This document shows, piece by piece, positions 35,363 through 45,345 of a DNA stretch of 64,000 nt. Under the pieces are notes generated by a model. That model saw only the letters and a list, made by a program, of their open reading frames with translations. It was not told the DNA's origin and did not search any database. Source of the stretch: Lolium rigidum (lineage: Eukaryota; Streptophyta; Magnoliopsida; Poales; Poaceae); assembly GCF_022539505.1 (NCBI RefSeq), contig NW_025901023.1:1-64000 (forward strand). Direction: 5' to 3'. Numbering within the stretch: position 1 is the stretch's first letter; every line of letters starts with the position of its first letter. Position numbers and translations under genes: made by a program.

Positions 35363-38300
35363 GCAACACCCTCTTCAACCTCCACGTCCTGCATGTCTCA
35401 GTCAATCCTTGCAACTCATATATTCAACTTGATCTGGTATCCTATCTCATGTTCCAGCACCAGATCACTTCATCCTCTTTTACCTCTTGTTTTTGTTTTC
35501 ATCCAAGTTTTTCTTCACAAAACCAAGAGTGGGAATGATGGATACATTTTGTAGCCATCATCTACCCTTGAGAACAGTTCTCCCTAAATTAGTTCTCTTT
35601 CTCAAAACCCTACTGTTTTCTTCTCTAGTTTTGATCACAAAACTACCTCTAGTTTTATTAAATATTTGCAAGAAAATTTCTTCAAACAAAACAAAGAACT
35701 GAAATGGGTTTTGTTTCTCATCCCATTTCTACCAAGTAATGATTTCTAAAACATTTTTTTATCTTGCCTTCTTTTTAACAAAAGGCTTGTTTATGGTACC
35801 TATACCATTTCTTGTTTACTTTAAATTTGAGAAAACTCTACTTCACTTGAGAAAGTAAGTAGAACATTTTGAACTCCTATGTTCCAACTAGTTCTCTCAA
35901 CATTTTCAAATTCCATTCCACTTGAGTTCATTCCCAATTGTCCCTAGACAATTGAGGTGTTTCAAATACTTTTCAAATACGTTCTATTTCAAATGAAAAC
36001 TCTTGCACATCTTGTGTACACCTCTGATCTACCCCATAATGTTCCTTCATCCACCAATTCTTGATCAAATAGATGATCTCTTGATACTTTCTATGGACTC
36101 CCTTCTCTTTTCAACTAAACCCTTGACTTAGGGAGTATTTCAACCCACTCCCAATTGACCTCTTATTTGAAGAGCAACTTATATTTCATCATACATACCT
36201 CACTCCTCCATTTCTTTCCATCATCACCTTGTCCTCATGAATTGGAGATTCATGTCACCATATTCATCCTTGTGAGTATATGGTTATATCACTCACCATA
36301 TCTCTTAGTCTTGCTCTGCAATTGTCTAGACCACCATCACCACCGTCATCTCTTGGACAAATTGATAATTTGATCACATTGCTTTATTCTTCAACATTGG
36401 CACCAATGTTTATTATCATCTCTCTTCCTAATTTGAAGGCATCATCAAGCCACTCCCAGCTAATTACCATCTCAACCCTCAACTTTGGTCGACATACATA
36501 AAGTGGCATTTGCACCTTGCATGATCACTTGTGTTTGTCAAGAAGAAGTAGCCGGCCATGCCAAGCTCTTGGCATGCATGAGCTGAAATTCTTTCATCTT
36601 CCACAAGCCTTGCCTCCCAACTAACCCAATCATTTAATGGGCAGCCACCTTCCTTGGCCAATCAAAAAAGGAGGCAGCCACCCCTCTCCCTCTATAAATT
36701 GGCCCTTGGCCGGCCACTCCTCCCCTTTTGCTTCATTTCCTTCACTCTCCACTCCCTCACACTCTCCTCCTGCCCTCCACCACGAGCTTCTGCTCCTCCT
36801 AAGCTCCATGGCCGGCCATGGCCATGGAAACCACTCCAAGATGAAGCTCCCTCCTCCCTCAAGCTCCTCCTCAACATGAGAGCATCCCTCTCACTCTCTT
36901 TCTATTTTCTCCTCTCACAATATTGGATCTTGATGCAGGTTCATGTTGGTCCAAGCATGGAGAAGCTTCACCTATCCTCAGATCTGAAGTTCTTGAGCAA
37001 AGTTCGTCCAAATCCCTGTAGTAATTTCTGCTATCTTGCTGTTTCAGATTCTGGTACGAACTTGTAAAATCCGCCAAATCTCGTGTGAAGATCCAAATCG
37101 AGTGATTCAAAGTTCTACAGTTAGATATTGAAAAGTTCTATAACTTGGCGTTGGTCCCATGCTCAAATTCGTTACAGATTTTCCACGGTAAATAAAGTTC
37201 TGTAAACATGCAGAATCACTGTTTGTTAGATTTGTTCCGTTTTACAAAACCTTTTTGAGAAAACTCAACTGTGGGTGAAAGCCCTCTTCAGTACCTTCAT
37301 TTTGGCGTTGGTTTCACTTCGAATAACCTCCTGAAACTGAAATGGTTCACAGATCAAGATCTGGTCAGATCTGGCTTTGTCGACTTAAACCAGGAGCTTG
37401 GAAACGAATTTTTGAGTGAAACAAGTTGGGTAAGAACCACCTATTCAATACCTTTCAAATGAAGCTGACCTCATATTTTTATGAGTTATGTACGATTTTT
37501 GGTGAATTAAACTTGTTGTGTGTGTTCTGCAAACTTAGCTGTTAGCTTTTAAATCACCAAAAGTCCATCTTTGATTCTAATTGAGTGATTCCAATTCTGT
37601 AGGACTACTGAATGTTTTCTTAATCTTCTCAAACAAGTTTCAAACATTTATCTGTTCTATAAATCCAGAGGTAAAGCGAATGGTAAGAACTTGCAGTAAC
37701 CTTGTCAATCCATTTGTGAGAGTTTCAGAAACAAATTGAACCCAAATCCAATTGTGTATGCATCTCTGTTTAAATATCTTTCAAATGCCAGTGGTCTCAT
37801 ATTTTTAGGAATTTTCTACGATTTATGGCTTACAGATCTTGTTTTCTGTACAGTCAGATTCAAAGAAATTCCTAAAATTGTAGGTTAAATGTTTTTGGTT
37901 GATTCCAATTGGGTTAGTCTTGTATTAGTACTGGCCATCTAGGAAAAATATTATTAGTCTATGTTCATGCATATTTGTTACTGTTAGTAATGTATATGTG
38001 TGATATGCATTGTTGGACCAAAACTTTTTGATTTATTTTAAAACCTTTGACCTTCTCTTTTATTAGAACTGGGCAACCTTTGCTTTATGCTTGCAAAACA
38101 AAACCTCTGCAACTTAACATTAGCCCTATTGTTTTCCTTAAGTTTTCAAATGATGTGGAATATGGTTTGCTTCCTATTTTGGATGTTGTGTTATGTGAGC
38201 AAACTAAGTTAGGAAAACTGTTTTCTACTTTTCCAAAAATGTTTGAAAATGTTTTGTGAATGTATTTGATGTCAAACTAATGCTCTTGTCCTCTTTATGA

Positions 38301-40019
38301 TGTTATCTACCAGGGGATGTTTGTTATACCATGGTGATAACCGAGAGAGGCAATTGCTAAGTTGTGATACTCTCATACCTTTACTAGGTAAATAACATGG
38401 GTTCTCTTTAAGTTGTTTGTGGTATCTATAAATCCTTTGTATGGTAGCTCTTTATTGAATGGTTAAATTATGGTTGTTGTATGTTTGTTTTGTTGGTGCA
38501 ATGTTATTGATTGTGTTCTTTTTTTATTTTCCGGTGATAGATGCGAACAATTCCGGAGAAGAAGAAGAAGTGGAATCGGACGAGGATTTTATTTATGTTG
38601 TTGGGATTCTTATATTGATGGAGTTGAAGAAGTACAGGGACAAATAAGCCAAGGCAAGCCATCTTTTGATCTCTGATTTGGTGTCTAGTTGGATGTCATT
38701 TGTTGATGTCCAAAGCACCTTGATTCTATGTGTGTTATTCTCTCTATTTATGTCATCTATGTGTGATTGCAAGTGGGGTACTCCCTAGTGGTGATACTCC
38801 ACTATTGTTGTTGTGATTATGGGATGCATGGTATCATGGCCGTGCCATTCCACTTGGTCATCTTGTATGCTCAACTTGAGCATCCTCCCTCTCAAGATAG
38901 TAACTTACAACACACTCACCACTTTTGTAGTTTAGAGGTATCGATGTCATGATCTTGGTGTATTCTCAAAATGAGAGAGGTATGCCTCTGTACCATATCG
39001 GAGAGTATGTTGGATAGTGATACTCCACTATCTAAGTTGTATATTTAGCACCACAAATCTGGAAGTATAATCCTCCTTGTGTTGTCATAATACATGCTTA
39101 CCTTAAGCAAGTATGATCCACTCCATTACCCCTTTTTTTACACCATCCATGGCATGATGACTCTCATCTCGGCCATAGTGCTATACTAGTTCAACTCATG
39201 AAACTATAGGTTGGGAACCCCTCAAGGCTTACCTTGTTGTAAATGTTTGTGAAAACCTTGGGTAAGTTAACTCTACCCAAGTGTATGTTTTGGAAAGACA
39301 AGATCTTTGGACAAGGATGTTGGAGGAATATGGTTGGTTGTTGGCAAGTAAAGGAAGTGTGGGTGAAATGTTTTTCAAAGGAGCACTGCGTATAAGTGTT
39401 CGCCGTCCCAACTTTTTATCGCGCAACCACACTACCCTGGTGTGGGACGGGGCTTAGCCCGTAGTTTGTTGAAGCTGGCAGGAGCACCCTTCGCAACTTT
39501 CTAGGGAGGGTCACGACGACCTCCGACGCCGGGTTGCGCTCTGGAGGAGGCAATACACCGTCTTAGCGATAGCCGGATGATTGCGAGGGTCTTCTCGTCA
39601 TGGCGCCGGAGATACGCTCAAAAGGAGGTATGCTGCCGGGGTGCCGGGAAGGGGTAAGCCCACAGGGAAGGACTCATGTCAGTGGAGATAAGCGAAAGGT
39701 TATGTTCGGGTATCCGTCGTGGCATACATTGTTATGCGGGGATGATGCCCACACGATAGGTACCCGGATAGTTGTGGGGAAAGTGTGCAAACTCTGCAGA
39801 GTCAAATCTATTCGAATAGCCGCGTCCGCGGTCATGGACAAGTTGAAATGGCCATACTTAACCGGGGCTTGAGTTTTGTTTTGGTAAATGCTTTGCAAAG
39901 AAAGTGTTGTGTTGGATGTACCGGAAGGGTACGGAAAAAGGGCGTGTGTCGACCATATGGAGATGGTCGTGGAAAAATAAGACCAAGTGGGCAAATCTTT
40001 CCTAATGTTTCATGTAGGG

Positions 40020-40400
40020 GAACTCTTCTTTAACAAAGATATAGAGATGGCATAGGACTTCCCTAGCATTCCCATCAAATGAGATGGCGGTATGCTAACT
40101 CTTCTTTAACAAAGATATAGAGATGTCATAGGACTTCCATAGCGCCGCATCACTTGAGATGCCGGAACGCTACCTCTTCCCTAAAGATATAGAGATGTCG
40201 TAGTCAATCTTTTGAAGTATATTCTTTAACAAAGATATAGAGATGTCATAGAAATGTCTTATCACCCTCTTAGTGTCCCCTTCAACTGCGATGTCGGATG
40301 CTATATCCACAAGAGAAACTATTTCTCTTTCACATGCTATATCCACAAGAGAAACTATTTCTCTTCCACATGCTATTTCCACTAGAGAAATTAGCTCTTC
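40020..40400 (+). repeat. Short direct repeats within the LARD-like solo LTR
   Basis: A unit containing TTTAACAAAGATATAGAGATG recurs with variation near 40026, 40092 and 40221, and in shortened form at 40178. A second unit CATGCTATATCCACAAGAGA recurs three times (40296-40390), each holding the self-complementary AGAGAAACTATTTCTCT. The other LTRs of the family have fewer copies, which explains part of the extra length of this LTR. Confidence 0.8.
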
Positions 40401-40855
40401 CCTCTTGTCATCTTAGACTAGCACTTGTTATCTTGCACTCTTGCAAAGTACCTTTCTTGATGGTTTGCGAGTACAATTCCAATGTACTCACGGCTTTGTC
40501 CCTGGCTATTTACTTGGCCAGACTTGAAGGAACTCGACAGACGAAGAAGGAGTTAGCGACGTCTATGCGAGCTAGGAACGTCTTCCCAGTCAGTTGCCTG
40601 TAGGGTTATGGCAGATGACTTGGGTACTGCGCTGCTGAAGTGATGATGCTACTCTGATGTTTAGTTAGGCCCTTCGAGGCTATTATGTAAGTAGTGGTCA
40701 TGAGACCTTATTGTAATTTTCTTATTCCGCTTTGTAATGGATGGTGTAATTTGATATCAGTTCGGTTATGTGTTTACGGCGCACTGATCATGGGATCGTG
40801 AACTGTATACATAACAGGGAATTTCGGATAGCTAGTCCGGGGTCCCCACACTTAG

Positions 40856-42287
40856 AGAGACCAATCATGCAAACCAAATTTCAACAAGCTCTAAGGTAGT
40901 TCTCCACTAATAGGTTTAAACTACATGATGCAAGAGCTTAAACATGATCTACTTGAGAGCTCAAAACAATTGCCAAGCATCAAATTATTCAAGACAATAT
41001 ACCAACTACCACATGAAGCATTTTCTGTTTCGAACCAAATAGCAATAAATGCTGCGGCTTTCAACTTTTGCCATGAACATTAAAAGTAAAACGAAGAACA
41101 CCATTGTTCAAATGAAAAAGCGGAGCGTGTCTCTCTCCCACACAAGCATGTTAGGATACGATTTATTCAGAGAATGAAAATAACAAAATGAAAATAAAAG
41201 CACACAGATGTTCCAAATAAAGCACATAAGATGTGACGGAATTAAAATATAGTTTCACTAGAGATGACCTGATAAATTGTCGATGAAGAAGGGGATGCCT
41301 TGGGCATCCCCAAGCTTAGACGCTTGAGTCTTCTTGGAATATATGGGAATGAACCACGGGGGCATCCCCAAGCTTAGACATTTCACTCTTCTTGATCATA
41401 TTATATCATCCTCCTCTCTTGATCCTTGAAAACTTCCTTCACACCAAACTCAAAGCAATCTCATTAGAGGGTTAGTGCATAATCAAAAATTCACATGTTC
41501 AGAAAGGACACAATCATTCCCAACACTTCTGGACATTACCCAAGGTTACTGAAATTTAATGGAGCAAAGAAATCCACTCAAACACAGTAAAAGAGGCAAT
41601 GCGAAATAAAAGGCAGAATCTATCAAAAGTAGAACAGTCCGTAAAGACGAATTTTTTCGAGGCACTTAACATGCTCAGATGGAAAAGCTCCAGTTGAATG
41701 AAAGTTGCGTACATATCTGAGGATTACTCATGAATTTTTTCAGGATTTTACGATTTTTCTACAGAGAGAAAAGCTCAAATTCGTGACAGCTAAAAATCTG
41801 TTTCTGCGCAGAAATCCAAATCTAGTATCAACTTTCTATTAGAGACTTTACTTAGCACAACAATGCAAGAAAATAAAGATACAAAGTTATTGCTACAGAA
41901 GTAACAAGCACCTTGACTCAAAACAAAAAGAAAAGCAAAAATAACAGAAAATAAAAACGATGGGTTGTCTCCCATGAGTGCTTTTCTTTAACGCCTTTTA
42001 GCTAGGCATAGTGATTTTTATGATGCTCACATAAAGATGAGAGTTGAAAAGAGAGCATCAAGAAGCATATATAAAACATGTTTAAATCTAACACTCTTCC
42101 TATGCATAGGAGCCTTGTAAGAAAACAAGTCAATGAAGAACAAAGTGAGTAGCATAGGAAGACAAAACAAGTGTAACTTCAAAAATTTCAACACAAGGAG
42201 AGGAGACTTAATATTATTGTGATATATGAAATCATGTCTCCCTCTCTCATAAGGACCAGTAGGTCTTAAAGTACCCAGCAAATAAAA
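40856..42287 (-). other. Non-coding internal part of the minus-strand Athila-type element
   Basis: It resumes after the CTTAG duplication. No frame is supported. Two copies of the polypurine-like GCATCCCCAAGCTTAGAC lie near 41308 and 41368, 60 bp apart. A minus-strand AT-rich leader precedes the small protein gene to the right. Confidence 0.6.
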
Positions 42288-42887
42288 TCAAATCAAGATA
42301 AAGCTCAAAACATTCATCATAAAGAGAAGAAATTTAGTAACATGAAGATTTCTATACCCATACTTTCCTCTCTCAAAATAATTTTCAGTGGTATCATGAA
42401 TAAACTCAACAATATAGATATCACATAAAGCATTCTTATCATGATCCACATGCATAAAAGTATCATTACTTTCCACATAAGCATAATCAATTTTATTAGT
42501 AATAGTGGGAGTAAAACTATCACAACCATCATTGTAATGATCATAAATTGCAGGCATGGTATAATCATAATAAACTTTATCCTCCATAGTAGGTGGCACC
42601 AAAATACCACTATCATTATAATCATCATAAATGGGAGGCAAAGTATCACCAAAGAAAATTTTCTCCTCAAAACTTGGGGGAGTAAAAATATCACAACCAG
42701 CTTCCCCAAGCTTAGACTTTTCCATAGCATTAAAAATAATAGTGTTCAAAGAATTCATGCTAAAAACATTGCTACAACTATTTTGGAAACAAAGTTCCAT
42801 GGGTTTTTTAATTCTCTCTTCAAACACATCATGTCCTAATTCAATATAAAGTTCATAAAGATCTCTATTTTTTATGTTGTTTTCCAT
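42288..42887 (-). CDS. Small acidic repeat protein of a non-autonomous Athila-type element
   Basis: This is an intact 199-codon frame just downstream (on the minus strand) of the tRNA-Asp primer site, where gag would normally lie. No known domain is recognised. Residues about 65-140 contain three diverged repeats of some 34 residues, each with a PP-x-EEK or similar start, a Y-rich DYT/DTLP-P-IYD core and a YNDS/YNDG end. The C-terminus is basic then hydrophobic, with a possible membrane segment FLLFMMNVLSFILI. It starts at the ATG at 42887, which opens MENNIK. It may be an element-encoded accessory protein or simply a remnant frame; I cannot assign a function. Confidence 0.5.
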   Translation of the reverse strand: MENNIKNRDLYELYIELGHDVFEERIKKPMELCFQNSCSNVFSMNSLNTIIFNAMEKSKLGEAGCDIFTPPSFEEKIFFGDTLPPIYDDYNDSGILVPPTMEDKVYYDYTMPAIYDHYNDGCDSFTPTITNKIDYAYVESNDTFMHVDHDKNALCDIYIVEFIHDTTENYFERGKYGYRNLHVTKFLLFMMNVLSFILI

Positions 42888-43032
42888 TAAGCCTAACTAG
42901 TGAAAATAAAAACAAGAGACAAAAAGATAAAATTGCAGAATCTAAAGGAGATACCTTCGAGCACTCACACACCGGCAACAGTGCTAGGAAATAGCTTAGT
43001 AGTCGGAGGATGTGAATACCTTTTACCTTACC

Positions 43033-43050
43033 TCCCCGGCAACGGCGCCG
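43033..43050 (-). other. Primer binding site of the minus-strand Athila-type element
   Basis: On the minus strand CGGCGCCGTTGCCGGGGA lies 10 nt from the 5' LTR. It is complementary to the tRNA-Asp 3' end except that the first base is C instead of T. Confidence 0.85.
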
Positions 43051-43060
43051 GAAAATAGCT

Positions 43061-44043
43061 TGATGTCTACGCACGCTTCTATTCCTGTAGACAGTGTTGG
43101 GCCTCCAAGAGCGAGAGGTTCGTAGAACAGCGAGCAAGTTTCCCTTAAGTGAATCACCCAAGGTTTATCGAACTCGGGGAGGTAGAGGTCAAAGATATCC
43201 CTCTCAAGCAACCCCGCAATTAAGATACAAGAAGTCTCTTGTGTCCCCAACACACCTAATACACTTGTCAGATGTATAGGTGCACTAGTTCGGCGAAGAG
43301 ATAGTGAAATACAAGTAATATGGATGATTATAAGTAGTAATTGCAATCTGAAATCGCCATCTTGGTGATGCTGATAATCTCCATATTGACGTCTCGGTGC
43401 CACACCATGGGAGAGAGAGATGAACCACATAGCTACCGGTAGAGCCCTCAGCCTCGGGGAAGAACTACTCCCTCCTCATCATGGGAGACAACAACATCGA
43501 TGAAGATGGCGGTGGTGTCGATGGAGATGACTCCGGGAGCAATTCCCTGTCCCGGCGGCATGCCAGAATAGAGATTCTGTCCCCCGAAACTTGTCGTCGA
43601 TGGCGGCGGCGCTGCGGAACCCTTGGTGGAATATGACTGGATTCTTTAGGATTTTCGCATCTGGGGCAATATATAGGCGAAGGGGCAGCGTCGGTGGAGT
43701 CCCGAGGGGCCCACCCCACCTGGCGGCGCGGCAGAAGGTGGGGCCGCGCCACCCTATGAGGTGGCCAGCTCGTGGCCCCCCTTCGTCTCTCCTTTGGACT
43801 CCGTGAAGCTTCTGGAAAAATAGGGACGTGGCCTTTTGTTTCGCGCAATTCCAAGAATATTCGCAGAAGTAATTTTCTGGAACCAAAAACAGCAGAAAAT
43901 AGGAACTCGCACTTCGGCATCTTGTTAATAGGTTAGTCCCGAAAAATGCATAAAAATGATATAAAGTGTAAATAAAACATGTAGCAATTGGTATAATATA
44001 AGCATGGAACATCAGAAATTATAGATACGTTGGAGACGTATCA
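43061..44043 (-). repeat. 5' LTR of the minus-strand Athila-type element, internally deleted
   Basis: 983 bp against 1319 bp for the 3' LTR. About 384 bp (equivalent to 23106-23489) are replaced by about 46 bp of unrelated filler at 43354-43399. Ends TGATGTCTACG and GAGACGTATCA are intact. Confidence 0.85.
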
Positions 44044-44847
44044 GGGAATTGCCCCCGGAGCCATCTCCATCGACTCCATCGCCATCTTCATTGCCGTTGC
44101 TGTCTCCCATGATGAGGAGGGAGTAGTTCTCCCCCGACGTGGTTCATCTCTCTCTCCCATGGTGTGATCTTTATGTGATCATGAGCTTTGTAATCTAGTT
44201 GAATATGTAGATGTTACTCTTGTCTATTATGCACTCTAGAGGTTACTTTAATATGAACTCCGGAGTCACTCTCCATGGTGTGACGGTGACAGTGTGCGCA
44301 TCGTGTGTGATTCCTTTATGACGTTGTGGAGCTTGTTTACTCCGGCTTGAGGTGTGCTTTTGCAGCCCTACACAATGAATGGTGTTTGTTATCCAACAAG
44401 AGAGTGTTTGAGAGTAGCATTTATTTATTCAATTATGAGATCATTGTTGAGAGTGTCCACTAGTGAAAGTATGATGCCTAGGCCTTGTTTCTAAGCATTG
44501 AAACACCGTTTCCAACAAGTTCTGCTACATGTTCGCTTGCTGCCATTTTTATTTCAGATTGCAATTACTACTTATAATCATCCATATTACTTGTATTTCA
44601 GTATCTCTTCGCCGAACTAGTGCACCTATACATCCGACAAGTGTATTAGGTGTGTTGGGGACACAAGAGACTTCTTGTATCTTAATTGCGGGGTTGCTTG
44701 AGAGGGATATCTTTGACCTCTACCTCCCTGAGTTCGATAAACCTTGGGTGATTCACTTAAGGGAAACTTGCTGCTGTTCTACGAACCTCTGCTCTTGGAG
44801 GCCCAACACTGTCTACAGGAATAGAAGCGTGCGTAGACATCATTGTT

Positions 44848-45297
44848 CTAGCCCCATAGGATGTTGGGAGCCTCCTAGTGTTGTGGAGCTCGCCCCAACC
44901 TTGTGAAGGAACCACCGCCTCGACCGATGCCTTAGTGGAGAAGGGGGAGACCCTTTGTGGAGCTCTCTCGAGGAAGAAGGTGAGGCCTTCCTTCGGGGTG
45001 TGGCCGCCTAGCCTCTTGTGTGAGGCTAGAACCTCCTCAACGCAGACGTACTCCCTTTTGTGGGAGGAACTGCGGGAAACAAACCTCGCCTCGTCTCGGC
45101 GCCCCCCCAGTTGTTTCGCTCCCTAACTTTGTTATTATGCTTCGTTCCTTTGCTTGTTGCACTAGCCTAGGATCATACTAGGAACATCTCCACCACTAAA
45201 GCTATCACCTTTACCTTCCGCATCACCTAAAATCTGAAAAATACTTAAAATTTGTGTAGCGTCCAGTCACCCCCTCTTGTTCGGTACGATCCGTTCA
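44848..45297 (+). repeat. 3' part (R/U5) of the Copia 5' LTR
   Basis: It continues the LTR interrupted at 22313, and ends ATCCGTTCA just before the primer site. Together with about 21560-22313 this makes an LTR of roughly 1.2 kb. Confidence 0.65.
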
Positions 45298-45299
45298 AT

Positions 45300-45311
45300 T
45301 GGTATAAGAGA
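45300..45311 (+). other. Copia primer binding site, degenerate
   Basis: TGGTATAAGAGA resembles the initiator-tRNA-Met complementary TGGTATCAGAGC found in most plant Copia elements, with two mismatches, and lies three bases after the LTR end. Confidence 0.7.
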
Positions 45312-45345
45312 AAGGTTTTCTTGCTCGGGCTTTACCTCCTAAGAA

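Larger units (their letters stand above)
25502..40850 (+). mobile_element. Solo LTR of the LARD-like family, ~6.0 kb net, split by a Sabrina-like element
   Basis: It starts TGTAACACCCC and ends GGGGTCCCCACA, like the two LTRs of the element at 49162-63989. The target duplication CTTAG is perfect (25497-25501 and 40851-40855). Removing the nested element leaves about 6.0 kb. Its beginning (25502-26043, 35368-36000) and end (37780-40850) match the other LTRs. Its middle, with the TATA box (CTATAAATT at 36692), does not match, so it is a divergent subfamily. It inserted in the internal region of the minus-strand Athila-type element. Confidence 0.85.
22814..44043 (-). mobile_element. Non-autonomous Athila-lineage LTR element, minus strand, ~5.9 kb net
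   Basis: Minus-strand order: 5' LTR (44043-43061), primer site complementary to tRNA-Asp (43050-43033), a 199-codon frame, non-coding DNA, polypurine tract (24150-24133), and 3' LTR (24132-22814). Target duplication is AGGAA/GGGAA at 22809-22813 and 44044-44048, one mismatch. Once the nested LARD-like solo LTR is removed, the internal region is only about 3.6 kb and lacks gag, protease, RT and integrase. It must have been mobilised in trans. It belongs to the same LTR family as the solo LTR it landed in. Confidence 0.85.
22314..44842 (+). mobile_element. Solo LTR of the 'TGATACGTCTCC...GTAGACATCA' family, split by a relative
   Basis: The left half is 22314-22813 and the right half 44049-44842, about 1.29 kb in total. 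It starts TGATACGTCTCCAACG and ends GCGTAGACATCA. The flanking pentamers are TTGTG (22309-22313) and TTGTT (44843-44847), a target duplication with one mismatch. A TATA-like CCTATATATTG lies at 22679-22689. No internal region belongs to it, so it is a solo LTR inside the Copia 5' LTR. It served as target for an antisense element of the same family. Confidence 0.8.

Noticed and set aside
43465..44012. 177-codon minus-strand frame repeated at 23568-24101
   Set aside because: It recurs because it lies in the two LTRs of one element and corresponds to LTR leader sequence; the host solo LTR has it broken.
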